Shown in pieces: positions 1 to 15,000 of a stretch of 64,000 bases of DNA. This stretch comes from Mya arenaria (Eukaryota; Mollusca; Bivalvia; Myida; Myidae), in the NCBI RefSeq assembly GCF_026914265.1, contig NC_069134.1, positions 13,733,205-13,797,204 on the forward strand. The letters are read 5' to 3'. Made by a program: the position numbers and the translations under genes. Every line of letters starts with the position of its first letter. The stretch's first letter is position 1. The notes under the pieces were generated by a model. It ran no database searches. It saw only the letters and a program-made list of their open reading frames with translations, and was not told where the DNA came from.

Positions 1-3000
1 CATGAAGCCGGTGTCATCTCCCGAACTAGCGGACCTTGAAAAACAACCTCTGACGGTGTCCTTCCAAGACGGCACAATCGAAGATCTATGTCTGTCACAG
101 GTCGAGTCTGATAAGACCTTGAACATTAAGAGAGGTATTCTGTCACTGATTCAGAACAACATGGACGATATAACCAAGCCTCAGACTCTCAGCGAGGCAA
201 GTACATTATTATATTCAATTAGTTGTATCGGATGAGTATATATCCTAGCATCTAGCGGCGTAAATACAATAATTATTATTATATTCATATAAAAGTAGAC
301 AGAAATACTTGTATACGATAATAATGATCTGTTCAATAGTGCAGGTCTTGTGAAATCAAATATCCCATTTAATAACAACAACACACATAACAATATTTCG
401 TTTTCAGTCGGACGTTGCCGGAACCTGTGAAACCGAGTATTCCTCCCAGGACAAGGGCTGGTACAAACAGATCATCAAGAAGTCCAAGAACCTGTTGGGC
501 TGTACAGAACGCCACAACGGAAACAGCGCTGTCCAGGGCATCCCATACCAGGCCAAATCGGTTAGTTATCGCTTTATTCACTGTAGCAGTTACGCATTGC
601 ATTGTCAGATATGGTATCTTATAATTAATATGGAAATGCTTTGGACTTACATATAAGTAAAACATTTTATTTGACCGATTTCAAAGAATTACTCGTTAAT
701 GTAAATGTACGATATAGTTGCTATCGTTCGATTTATTTCAACATTGCAAATTGAACAGGGAATCCAGAGTATTCCTATCGTAAAGAGCACACAGGAATGC
801 GAACAAGAGATTGCGAAAGACACTGGCCGTTTGAATGTAGCCACCTGCCGTGAGAAACACGCTTTCGTTCCGTTCTCTCGCCAAGACAGTGGTGCAATCA
901 CCCACAGCACGCAAACTCTTACCTACGTCAAGGAATACGCTTCAAGGCCCAGAGCAGGTATAGTTGGACATGTTTCTCCTGTTTTTTTACTCTAGTATAT
1001 TGTATAGCAAACCATTTCCCTACATTATCTTACCTTATCAATTGATCACTTTTCATTAAACAATATATTTATTGTTCTTTAGCTACGGTCCAATCTCGAA
1101 CTTCTCTGAAGTTTGAACACTCCAACGGAAATGGTCTATCTGCCATGGGTGATATTGAAAACAAACTGACGACTATTTGCGATGTGACTTCCAACGGTGT
1201 GACACCTGAGACGCCCAAGATGTTTACATCCCTTGTGCTGTCCATGAAGTCAATGTCTGCCATGGACATGAACGTCGTGTACAAGAAGATCAAAACCCTG
1301 AAACTCTGCTCAAGCAACAACAAGCGTGTTATGTACGTCCTATACAAAGTATCACATTTGCTTTACTTAGCATCTACAGCTTTATGTCATAGAAATTTAA
1401 GCTTCATGTATTTTACAATACTATGGATTACATACTTTGTTAATATTTTTTTTAAATACTAGTTACCTTAAATTATATATCTTTGCATTAACAGTTTGGT
1501 AATATTTAATTGATAAATGTATTATTTCTCTCACAGCAAGTTCTTTATGGACGCCGTGCCAATGACGGGAACAACTGAGAGTGTGAAGTTCATGACCCAG
1601 TTGATTACCAGTGGAGATGTGTCTGGTATTGAGGCAGAAATGTGGATGACCTCCCTTGCCTTTTTACAGCAGCCTTCCGTCGCCATGCTGAACGAAGTAA
1701 AGGTAATGTAATAAAATATGTATAAGTATTGATTGGAAACGTTAAGGCTGTATTTGGTACCTATCAGTAAATCATATGATCTTCTTTTGAAAATATTTAG
1801 GGGGGATAAATATGCTTTAAATGATTCTAGGACTTGCTGAAAGTTGAAAATCTACAAGAAAAGGCAATGCTGTCCGTCAGCTCCCTCGTGCACAGTGTCT
1901 GCAGAAACAACCCGGCATGCGAAAACTACATTGAAGTAAAGAAGATCATTTCACTCCTTGAAAGCAAAATAGCTCCATCCTGCAGCATTTCCGGTGACTA
2001 TAAAATGGTAAGTGAAGACTCCATAACTTACAAGTAGCGTACAGTTAATGTCGAAATTGTACTCTTAATGTGTATTGTGTACTGATTTACATAAATCTTA
2101 CAACTTACATTGACTTACAGAGTCTGTTGGCACTCAGAGCGATTGGAAACGCTGGATTCGGCACAAACGCTATTTCCACACTCGAGAAGTGTTTCCGCCG
2201 CACTGAGAACCCAATCGAGATCCGTCTGTCAGCCATCGAAGCCTTCCGTCGCATTCCATGCTCCACTGATGTAAGCCTTTTTTCAAATATCTATTTATAG
2301 AGAAATACACCTCAATACACTTGCGGTCACTTGTCAATTTATCACACAAACTGTCATTGAGCTGTTGAGCATTTTATGTATTTGTCTTTCTATTTTTAGA
2401 AGCCTATTCTCTTCGAGATTCTTGGCAATACAGAAGAAGATTCGGAAGTAAGAATCGCAGCATACAAGTCCATTATGGAATGTGCTTCAGACGAAACCAT
2501 AAGCAAAGTCAAGATAGTGTTAAGCAAGGAGTCAGTCAACCAAGTTGGATCATACATTTGGTCTCACTTAACCAATCTTATGGAAACATCTGACCCACAC
2601 AAGCAGTCCATTAGATCGATCCTTGAGGATGATACGCTGAAGCAAGAATTTAATATGGATAAGAGGAAGTTTTCCCGCAATTATGAAGGTTCCCTTTTCC
2701 TTGAAAAGATCAACACTGGAGCAACCGTTGAGGGAGATCTCATTTGGTCATCAAAATCCTTCATTCCGCGATCTGGCATGTTCAACCTTACCGTTGATTT
2801 GTTCGGCAATGCCATCAATTTGTTCGAAATTGGCGGACGCGTCGAAGGTCTGGAATATTTCTTGGAATCCTACTTCGGACCAAATGGTTATTTTAGTGAA
2901 AAAGAAGTAAAGTCTGCTGTAGACGAAACAGCCGTTGACCTTATCAAGGCAGACAAAGTCAGCCGTATTGATAAAAGGGTTTGTGTTGATTTTCTTCTTT

Positions 3001-6000
3001 TCGCCTTTAATACTTTTCGAAATGTAAAAATAATAGCGAGATGTTAATTTGAATTCTATTATTAATGGTAGTTATAACTTTATGATACACTGACGACTGG
3101 TTTTATTTTTGTTAGATGGAATCTGTAATGGACGATCTTCGTGGTTCTCTCTACATGCGCGTGTTTGGCAACGAGCTGCGCTATATGAACTTCAAAGGCC
3201 TCGACTCTCTTCTTTCTCAGAACAGCTTCAACTTTTTAGAAGTACTTATGAAACTCTCAAATGAAAACGATTACCAGTTCACCCACAGCACAATGTTTAT
3301 TGATAGCACTATTGTCATCCCTACAAGTTCTGGATTCCCACTCAATCTAACTGTGAATGGATCAGCAACTATTGATATGAAAGCATCTGGAATGGTGGAC
3401 GTTATGAAAATGGCGTCATCACCTAGGTCGCTGGACATTCATGGTATCATTCGACCAAGGTAAGTTGCCTAAATCTTGATCCTCCCAATAAATGTGTTTC
3501 ATATGTCCTATCTGTCCGTCCTGTTCTGAAAATTTATCTCAAACAGTAAAACATCGAACATGTCAAACGATAAGCGCACTACATAATGTCAGTAAATCTA
3601 TTTGGTTATAGCGCAGCCGTTGTTGTGTCAAGTGTCATGGGAATCGACGTACTGTCAAACCAGGTCGGAGTGAAAATGATCTCAACACTTCACTCAAGCT
3701 CTGCAATTCAAGGAAAAATGTCTATAGTCGATGGATCCATTTTGACCGCAGAGTTCGATCTTCCAGACGAAAAGATGGACATCATTAGCGTGAAGTATGT
3801 TGCACATTACCATTAAATCCTCATTATTGATTTTAAGTGTGTACAAACAATAATAGTTTGGGCCTGTTTAACAAAATAAAACAACGATATAAATTGAAAT
3901 ATACATATACAGTTCATATTTGTAAAATTACATAAAATATATATACTTTTTTTATTTCCAGATCAGAGTTTTATACTATGCATCGTGAATCAGAGAGACT
4001 GCAGAAAATGATAACAAGCAATCGCCAGTCACATAGCGCGTGTTCTGGTCCGAACCTTGTCAAAGTCGCAGGCTTAGAGATTTGCGCTGAAATGAGCTTT
4101 CCAAACGCATCGCTTGTGGAAACTGCACCATATTTCCCAATCACTGGACCGATGAACGCTGGCATTACTCTTTACAAGAGAGATATAAAGATGACTGGGT
4201 ACAAGCTTGAGGCCAGATCGACGCACGTAAGTATATTCCGTATATACATATATAAATACATACAGAGATTTGATTCGTTAACAGTAATGGTCAAAAGTAA
4301 TTATTGGTTAAATATTGCCCACATATACACATGAAGAACTAATTTTGCAATGGCTGCTTGCTTTTTTTGTAGTTTTATCTTTTATTTAACTTATCCAAAC
4401 TTTTACCAATGGCGATATTTTCGTGTGTGTTTAATGTTTGTTGTTTTTTAGCATTGTTGCTATTGTTTGGTGTTTGTTTTGTTCTGTTTTGGTCATTGTG
4501 CACGAAGACAAGAGTTTGGTTGAATTGTAGGCTATTGGGCATGACCTTGTATATTGTATTGTTTTATTACACGTACTTTATTTACATTTCTTGTTGTAGA
4601 ACGCCAAGGAAAACATCGTTCGATTCGCCTTTTCAACACCTAACTCCAAAATTGACAGAGCATTGGGCGTTGACTTTAGTCTCAATAAGGAAGACGGAAC
4701 ATTTGACGCTAGCATAGCATCGCCTTGGAAGAAAGGAGACTTTAGAGGTTCGATCTTATAATTGATGAGTATTTTTAATAAAAACATAACTGAGTTGTTA
4801 TTTATTTTTTAACGTTTTTTGTGTTTTAGAAGTTAAGAAATAAACATATACTTTCGAAGCTATCGACAAAATCCCTATCAAAATGACATTATTTTATTTA
4901 CATAGGTACGTTGGTCAATTCGAAATCTGAAATGGGTGTCAGCGGCAGAATGAACTGGGATAACACGCTACGCTTTAACGTCAATGCCAATCTTAAATTG
5001 GAAACGTCAGGCCCAGGAAGAATTATTAAACCAACAATCTCGATTGACATTCCTAACTTTAAATCCATCAATATGAAGGGATCAATGGAATATAGGCCTT
5101 GGACACTTTTGGATACACAAATGACTATTGCGGGATTGAGTGAATCACCTATCGTAATGAAATGTAAGCCACTTCGACAATTTAATTAATGTGTTATTTG
5201 TGTATGCTGTTTTGTGTGTTGTCCGTTGAGCGTTTATTATGTATAGGATAGATCACGAGTAGCCGTTTGATATGGAATTTATCAGATAGCATAGCAAATT
5301 ATTTTTGTATTTTTTATGCTTTTAGCGGAAATTTCCAATAAAGATAAAGGAATGAGATTTGATGCCACCCTTACAACTGGGCCTAAATCAACGTACACCC
5401 TATCCTCATCCCTCCAGAAAACGGTTTACAAGAAGAAAATTGTATACAAGCCTCAGATAAGCATTCGAACTCCATCTACTGAGGTGTTTGCTTTTGGTGG
5501 AACTTACACGAATGTTTTCGGAAACTCGATTGACCTGAACTTTGTCTTCGACAAAGTAGTTGCTAAACCAGTTTCATTATCAGGTAAATTTAACTAAACT
5601 CCATTTTTCAATCGTTTGTTGTCCAGTGCATTTTGCAGTGATTCATACCAGTGCAAGAATGATAGAGTTAGGGCTGTTGGCAATTATCCCTGTTTCAATG
5701 AAATGTTTACCAAACTGACACTACTGTGTCTTTGTTTTGTATGTATTTTATACATCCGACGGATCTATTTCAACATATTTCCACATGTGGTATTTATTGC
5801 AATTTCAGCTAAATGGAGGCTTAAGTCTTACAGACGAGGAAGGTCACTTAACTATGTTAATTTCGCTTTTGAATCGACACCAATGTACATAAAAACTAAA
5901 GGCAAGTTTGACAACAGGAACATGAAAACTTTGGCCGCCGATATTGACCTTACATACATCATCAAGGGCATTGCCCGGGACAACGTTAAATTTGCATCAA

Positions 6001-9000
6001 AATTGATGAATTGGAGTACGAAAACTTTGACGAAAGCAAGACTGTCAATGTGAGTAATATGTTTTTGTTTGAACTTTAACTATACATTAAAAGAAAACAT
6101 CGAAGTTTAATTTAAGTGCCTATCGTTAGTCAGTATAAACAAAATTTAGTTTTAAGAAAAGAAAGATTAAACAGCTTATATATCTATGACTTGTTTTAAA
6201 CAGATATTAATTTTATTTAATTTTAAGACTTTCAAACACGCTGATTATCATGTCTTGTTTTAGGAATGCTGAATCGAAGAAAAACTCTGACCTCAATTTC
6301 AAACTTATTACCAACGTTAATCACAACAAGAGAACTTCTGGATTTGATGCAAGCATAAACTATGGACCAAACTTTAAGGATGCAGATAAACAGATAACCG
6401 TTGATGGTAAACTTGACAGAAGAATAAAAAGTTGGTCAATGGCGGCTGTTGACTTTTCTGGAAAAATGGAAATCGGAACGGTGAGTCGTCTTGAAATTTT
6501 GAAAACAATATTGGAAAGAATGTATATGCAATTGAAAGCCCTGCATTTAAAGTTCACTAATTGTTCACGATACTCATTTTTTAAGTCAGTTTTGAATTTG
6601 TATTTTATATCTGGGCTTAGGTACATACTGATTGCTAATGACCTATAACTATATATGATTTACTGTTGCAGAATTTCAGACTTGTCTCAAAAGTAACACA
6701 CTCCCACAACTCCAAGGCCTTGAACTCGACTGCTACTCTGCGACTTAACAAAAACGCCATGGAATCAAACCTTCAACTTCAGGATGAGTCAACAACATTG
6801 AAAAATCTGAACGGAATTTGGCGTATTGATATTCCAGGTAAAAAGATACTCATGACCCATGCACTTAAGCAGTCTTCCGAAAACAGTTATGATCTGTCAT
6901 CAAAAGTTAAAGTTGGTCGCTCCGAAAATACACTCGACGCATCATGGAAAACCCCATCAGCTAAAGCCTTTACTGTCTCCTCTAATGTTCAGTTAGATAG
7001 TATGACACCTTTAAAACTTGAAGGCGATTTCAACTTAGACCCAGCGCAATACAAAATTGGTGGTGAGATCATGCGAGGATCTTCAAAATACTCTGCGCAG
7101 TTGTCATCTGAAAAGCTAACTGCAACTTCTGTTCGCTGCTTAGCCGATATAGTATACCCAACCAGGCACATCATTGGAAACTTTGAAAGCTCTATGGCAA
7201 ACGGAAGAATCAGCAGTCGTTCTGATCTAAGATGGAATGCAGATCGTGATGATTCACAAAGGATAACCGTCAGTGGAAGTGGCCAATACCAGGACATGTC
7301 AAACATGGATGGATCGCTCACTGTCCAGTACCCAAGCCGAACCGTTTCTGTAAATGTCAAGCAAACTTACACTAACAAATATTTGTCACATATGGACCTG
7401 AAATGGGGTGTCAGCAATTCCGTATCTATTGATACAGTATTTGGCAGCATTGCCGCCCGGGATGGTCGGGACCTAATTGGCAGTGTAAAGCTTTCAACCC
7501 CAATCCAGCAACTCAAATCTGTCGAACTTTCCCTGAACCATAAAATAGCAACAACAAACTATAATACCCAGGTTGACCTCAAGTTTGATACCGATGATTC
7601 CATTTCTGCCGAACTGAAAGTTCAGAGGCCAATCAACATAAGAAATATCGATGCTGTGTTGATTGCGAAGGCTCCATCATATGGTTTGAAATCATCCCAG
7701 GCCAATTTGCAGCATTCGGTAACAGATGGCGTGTCAACAGTGGCCAAATTCAATTTCAACAAACAATTTTTGAACGCCGATATTCACCTTACTAACAACG
7801 GAAATGAAAACGACATCAATTTGAAAGGACAGCTCAATTTTAAATCATCAATGCAGAACATGAAGAAAGGATCCATCTTGTTGGAGCACAGCAACAATGG
7901 CCGAGATGTCAACACAAACGCACTTCTACAATACAACAATAAAGAATACGGGCTGAAAAGTACAATCACTGCAACAATGAATGGTATGAATATTGCAACT
8001 GATGGAAGCGTTACGATTACTTTACCTTCTAATGGTGTATCCTTAACCTGGAATCACAGAAATACCAAAAGCAATATGCAATCTACATTGGAACTTATTC
8101 TTAACGGAAACCAATATTCACTTGACATTAAGAGCATTCATGACATGAGCTTGGCCTCAGGAAAGGTGCATAGTACATTGCAAATAAATACACCATATCG
8201 AGTGATGAAAGAAACCGTCCTGCAGATAATACATGAGCATAGGTCAGGCCATTTCGACTCTGTAGTAAATATTTCAAACGAAGAAATGACAATTGTTACT
8301 GTTGAAGGAAAGTACGAGCGATCGAATAACCAAGTAAAATCTAAATTCACAACATCTAATTCGCTTCTTGGGGATGATGTCTCTGTCATTTTAAATGCTG
8401 ACTACTCCGCGAGTCCATCAAAGGCACATTTAGAATTGTCGATTTCCCCATCCAAGATTTACAGTATCGATGGAACGTACAGAAAAGAAACTTCAGGAGA
8501 CATGGACATTTCAATAAGCGCGAATACTCCAAACAACCCAGCAGTCATATTATATGGATCACGCTTTGTCAAGAAAACAGGTATTGAATCGAAACTGCAA
8601 CTACAGTACATGTCAGGCAAAAACATTCAACTGGATAGTTTCCATAATCCCAATGAAATTTCTCTCAAATTTTCTTCACCTTTCACAAGCGATTTTGCAA
8701 CAAATGCAATGTACAAACGAACAGGAAACACCCTTACTACATCAGCAAAGATTGACGCTGAACCATTGTTGGGAGCATGGCTAGTATCAGCATCGTTTGA
8801 TATCAACGAAAGATTATCTGGTAATGTAAAACTGACAACACCAATTGCAAGCGTGCCATATTCACAGATTACATTTGTAAGTTATATGGTAGACAATAAG
8901 AGACAGTCATCACTTTCAGTTGAATATTTACCCGGAAAAACAGTTCGACTCGATAGTAAGTATAGCTTTCAAAGTGTCAACGACTTGGCGATGTCTCTGG

Positions 9001-12000
9001 AATTTTCGTCACCATTTGACCAAATGCCATACGCCAGAGTTTCGATCAATCATGTTGGAGACCTTCGACGATTCTCAAACAACGGTGAAATTGAATATCA
9101 GCGAGGCAAAGTGATGTCAATAGAAACTCGATATTCGGGCGTTGAAACCAAAAGCGGATCTCTCATTATTCGGAGTCCATTTTATGAAGATATATCGGCT
9201 TCATTCAACTACGAGGGAAGTCTTCTTGACTTTAAAGCTGATGTTGACATGTCATGCACATCTAATGTCCATGTTGAATTAAAACACAAAGGCAACTTCA
9301 AAAACTTTGAATATTCTAGCCATATCTTAGTCGATAATACAAAATACGGCGGAAGTCTAAACTTTAAATCAAGCCCAGGTGTAGAAGCCTCGTTAGCCAT
9401 TGAAACACCAATTCGAAACGCCAGGTTTTCTGCCTCACACAAAGGCCCTTTGTTGTCGTTTTCAAACCAAATGGAACTTTCAGTAAGTGACATCGGCGTT
9501 TTCTCATCCGATTTCAATGTTGATCTTCTGTCGACAATCAACCTTTCGGCTATTGTAAAAACACCTATTAGAGGATTCAGTGATCTACGAGGATCCCTTA
9601 CACATGAAGGCTACATCTCAAAGTTCCAAACTCAAATTGAATTGCAAAGAAATCAGGATATATATTTCGCTTCAACCAAGGTGAACACTGAGCCAGCATT
9701 TATTGCCGAAACTCTTCTGAAGACACCATACAAGGCATTAAGAGAAGCCCGTATTTCCATTTCACAGGAAGGTGTGATTAACAATTTCAAGTTTCATGGG
9801 GAAATGCAGCTTAACAAAGATATAACAGAACTTGATCTAAATGTAGACGCCACTAAGAAAATAGACGTCGACTTCACTCTGCGAAGTCCTTATACCGACA
9901 CAATCAAAGCAACTTTCGATCATTGGGGTAAACTCTCGAGGTTCCAGAGCAAGCTTCGTGCAAGCGCAGGTAGCAAGCGCCTTATAGCAAATGCCAAATT
10001 CCAAATGCAGCCGACTGTTAATGCACTTTTCACAGTTAAATCACCTATTTCATGGCTGAAAAGTCACCAGCTGTCTCTTAAGCACTCTGGTACAGCCGAC
10101 AGTTTCAAGTGCAATCTGCAGTACAAGTGCAATGGCGACACCTACATCGGTGATGCAACTTTCCAGAACTTGAACTCTCTTAAAGGTGAATTAACAGTTA
10201 AAGGACCTTCATTCAGTACGATAAAGGCATCTGTAAACCATGAAGGTAAAATTCAGAATTTCAAATCATCAGCAAGTGTTTCTATGGGAAAAGATGCAGT
10301 TGAAGCCAATATCAACATGAACACAGTCAACGGACTGAAGGGTGGCATTGCAGTCGCTACACCATTTTATGGTTATAAGAACATACAAACGGCCGTTGTT
10401 CATTCAGGTGACCTGCACAATTTCAAGAGTCATGGAGAATTTTCATTAAACAAAAAGTCAGGCACCATCGATATATCATTTGACTCAACCAATGGTATTA
10501 ACGGAAAAGTGACAATGATTAACTCTTTTAATTCCCTTAAAGATCTAACGCTTACAGTTACTCATAATGGAGACATGAACAACTTCAATACAATTGTGCA
10601 ATGTTCAAGCAATAAAAAAAGTTTGCTCGGAGAAGCTTCATTCAAGAACGGTATTTCGAAATCAGGAAGCGTCTCACTTAAGTCAACACTATCTGGAATA
10701 GATAATTATGCTGCATCCTTCTCACACGAAGGGGACATGTCGAAATTCACTTCATCAGTCAACACAAACTGTCCCGGTGGAGCAACTGCGATTAACCTGG
10801 TCTTTGATTCGTCTAATGGCATACAAGCCAGATTGACTGGAGAAACACCTATGACGAAGAAGGCAGAAATTGTCATTAGTCATGTCCAGTCCGATACGTC
10901 GTCGAATTCTGATGTGTCTGTGAGGTATGACGGTGTTAAACAATTTGGACTTCAGTCTGATTTGACTATTCAACCAACAGTATCGGCCATTGTCTCAGTC
11001 ATCACACCTCTTGAGGGATACGAATCTTCTGAACTTCAACTCCATCATAATGGCAATGCGAACGGGCTCAGATCAAATGCAGCAGTAAATGTTTTCGGAA
11101 AGCGATTTGAAACAGAAATTGAATTGACAACTTCACCGGACATACAAGGGTCTTTCAAAATCTCCTCTCCGCTTGCCGAGAAACTGGTAGGAAAATTCAT
11201 TTACGAGGGTTCCATGAAAAACTTCAAGTCAAATATTGACATGACTTACGGCGGACGAAGTGGAATTAGTGTTGATATGTCATTCAACATTGAAGATCAA
11301 TTTTCAGGTGATTTAAGAATAATTTCTCCACACATAAATAACTTGGAGACCAGCTTCACACAAAAGGGTGATTTGACTGCTTTTGTAACTGACGCTCGAG
11401 TTATCTACGCTGGACAAAAGAGCACTTTGAGTATGGATGTAAAAACTTCTCCAACTGTTGTAGCAACATTTACCCTGACTACTCCAATGTCGAAAGACAT
11501 GAAATTATCACTATCGCACACAGGACCTTGCTCAAACAGCCACACGTCTGCAAATGTCCAATATGGAACTGAGTCTCTCTTAAGCATTGACTCAAGAATT
11601 AATCACGAGCGTTCGATCAACGTTGGGATTACTATCACCTCAGTATTGCCTCAATTAAAGATTGTTTCCGTAAAAGTGACCCACGATGGCATTTATACAG
11701 ATTTTGCATCGCACGCCGAGGTAACATACAACAAACAAAATCTCGTTGGAGATCTTTCCTTCAAACCTACATCAGGTTCATTTATATTAAAAACGCCGTT
11801 TTTCAAAGACATCACAGCTTCCTTTGACAGGGACAACGCAAATACCATGAACGGAAATTCTAATGTCAATGTTGCGTATGGCGTTACAACCTTGTTTGCC
11901 ATTAAATTAGATGCTAATCTTCCTTACACATGGATTGTTCAAGTGCAAGTTCCAGTCAACGGATATGAAACATCAGAATTAACATACAGAAAAGAAGGTG

Positions 12001-15000
12001 AAGTTGGTGGACATTTTACGATTGATATAGCAGGACAACTGCATGGCGTAGAAGCATACATTTCCAAGTCCGATAAACTAGGAGCCGTAGTAAGCATTAC
12101 GTCACCATCACTTCCATACATGTCTAGTAAAATTGAAATCTCTGGTACACTCAGTAGTCCAAAGTGTCATTTGGAAGGAACCTACATAACTAATACAGTT
12201 GAAGCCGACCTTGAGTTTAATACAAAAAATGGTATTTATGGAATTCTGAGTATTAAGACGCCTTTCACCGAGCCGATCGAGTTCGAATGTGAAATTGATG
12301 GGACACCGAGACAGTTCACCCTTGACTCGTCAGCAAAATATGGAAAGGAAATGCATAAATTGACGGGCTCTGTAAATACAATAGACACATATGAATGTCA
12401 GATCAATATCCGATCACCCAGAGTAATTCCGATTGCCGTTGGATTTAAACATGACGGGGAACTGACTAACTTCAAATCTCACGGTGAAGTTAAATTGGAT
12501 AATGATAAACATAGCCTTGATGCCGGGTTGTCGATTATGAATGACGCCGAGGGATTCCTAAGCATTGAATCGCCAATGGTAGAACCCATTCAGGGTAAAT
12601 TCTCCATAAATCTTGTTCCATTAACGTACAAGGTTGTTAGCGAAGTAAAGATCGGCGATAAAATTGGAAACATCGAAATAAGACAAACAGGGCCTTTAAG
12701 TGGAATAGCAAAACTATCAACAGAGTCAAAAACAATAATAGACAGTCAAGTTTCGCTTGGTACAAACCCTATTCGCGGAAGCATCACTTTAAAGAATCCA
12801 TTTAAGAATATCTTTGCCTCTTATGCAGTTGACGGATCTGTACGAAATTTTAAAACCCAGGCTAAGTTCACCATTGGATCGACAGTGATGCTTGACAGCG
12901 AAGTAGCATTTCAGTCAAACCCAATTAATCTCGACCTTACTATAAAAAACCCAATACGAGATATCCAAGCCACTCTCTCAAAAAGCGGACCTTGGACAAA
13001 TTTTCAGTCAAGTGCTCAGCTCATCGTTGCATCCGAAACCATTTTAGATTCTGACCTCTCCGCAAACGTTAATCCTCTTCAAGGGTCTTTTAATTTCAAA
13101 ACACCTGTCAAAACACTATCGGGATCCATTTTCGTTGACGGGACCTATGACCACTTTGACGTTAAGGGAGAACTAGCGGTGGATGGACAATCTAGCTTCA
13201 TGAATATTCAGTTTAAGTCGGATGGTGGTATTTTGGGAAGTGCTAGTTTTGCAAAAGGAACCCAAGAAATATTTTCAAGCAAATTGTCTTTTGAAACTTC
13301 ACCTCTGCGGGCAAGCCTTTCTTTGAAGTCCACGAATGAATATATTAAAACCCTGTCTGCATCATTTAGTCATAAAGGGAAAGTTCTTGACTTTGAAAAC
13401 CAAGCAGAAATTACAATAAATGGAGAAAAAACAGAAGCGCATATGCTATTCAACATCGGGTCGAAATCTGAAATGAAAATCTCAGCTTCAAGTCCATATT
13501 TTCCTTCAATTGGATTGGGACTCGAATTTGTTGGCAATGCCCAAAAGTTCCAAAGTGCAATGGAATATTCTGTCGGCGAAAATACATTTTCCTTCGATTC
13601 CAGTGTTGACACAACCAATGGCATTGACACCTTTATGACAGTAAAGACACCATTTGAAGGTTACAAAACTGTAACATCTAAGTTGTCATATAATGGAATA
13701 TTTCCTAACTCAGATGGCCTTATCCAAATTAAGACAGGAAGAAGGACACTCTTGACAGGTAACTTTCAATTATCTAATGTGAAAGGAATCTCTTTGAAAA
13801 TTGTTTGTCAGTCAGTCCTTACACCAGCACTTCAGATTTCGTTCGACCACTCCGGAGATATGCAGAAATTCACAACTAGAGCTGAACTTCGTTTCAATGG
13901 CACTCCATTCACGACCGATATTTCTTTTCAATCGACACCGTACCCACAGGGTTCCTTTGCCGTCGTCACTCCGTATATGGAACCAGTAACTGGTTCCTTC
14001 AACGTGGAACCTCAGTTGAATGGAAATTCAATTAATATAAAAGCTACATTTAACGGCCAACCAAATTCTTTAGATACTAGCTTTTACTTTGGTAACGATA
14101 TGGGTGCATCCTTTTCAATGAACTCACATGTAACTGGAACAATTCGAGGATCTGTCAGTTTAAATAGGGGCTACTCAAGCTATACATGCAGTGTTAATAT
14201 GGAAGCACTAGGAAAGAAAATGACACTCGACGGTAAACTGAATACAGAACGAGGAATTAAATCTAGCATTTCCATGACTTCTCCATATGGAAACAGTGAG
14301 GCAGAATTTGCATACAGTGGACAGTATCCAAATGCCAAGGCCGATTTAACAGTTTCAATGCCTGGAAATAAATTTTCTTTCAACAGTGAAATCCAGACTC
14401 AGCCCAAGCTATCCGCTACACTTGCCATATCTACACCATTCAGTGGATATGAAAACGTTGGAGGTAACATCCATTTTGCAAGCAACAAAGACAGTGTGTC
14501 TTTTGACACACAAATAAATTATCTGACCGGAAAACAAATTGCTGCTTCGTTTGAGTCAACAATTTCGGGAAAAAATGTGCAGACAGTGGCAAAGCTTGAA
14601 ACACCTTACACGGAAGACCTTAACATTGAATTAACTCTGACGGGACAACCAAGTCAATTCTCGAAATCGCTCGTTGTTTCAATGGGTGAAGACAACAATT
14701 TAATATCTACCGGAACTTTCTCCATCGGCATATCGTCCTTAAATCTAGATTATTCTCTTAAAACGACGTTTGCTGGATACGTAGATGACCAGCATATACA
14801 GGTTAAGTACGATGCCGATTTGCCGAATTTTAAAGCATCTGCTGATGCTAAAATACTTGGAAGTTTGTACTCGACTGAAGCTAGCTTGGACCTTTCAAAT
14901 GAAATAAACGCATTGTTCAAACTTGATACACCATTCGAACACTTAAGTGACATTGCAGTCACATTTGAGCATTCGGGTACCTACAGGCGATTTACCACCA

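Noticed and set aside
4409-4717. Hydrophobic open frame resembling a membrane protein
   Set aside because: It is mostly intron sequence of the lipid transfer protein gene, rich in TTTG, and runs into exon 12 in the wrong frame.
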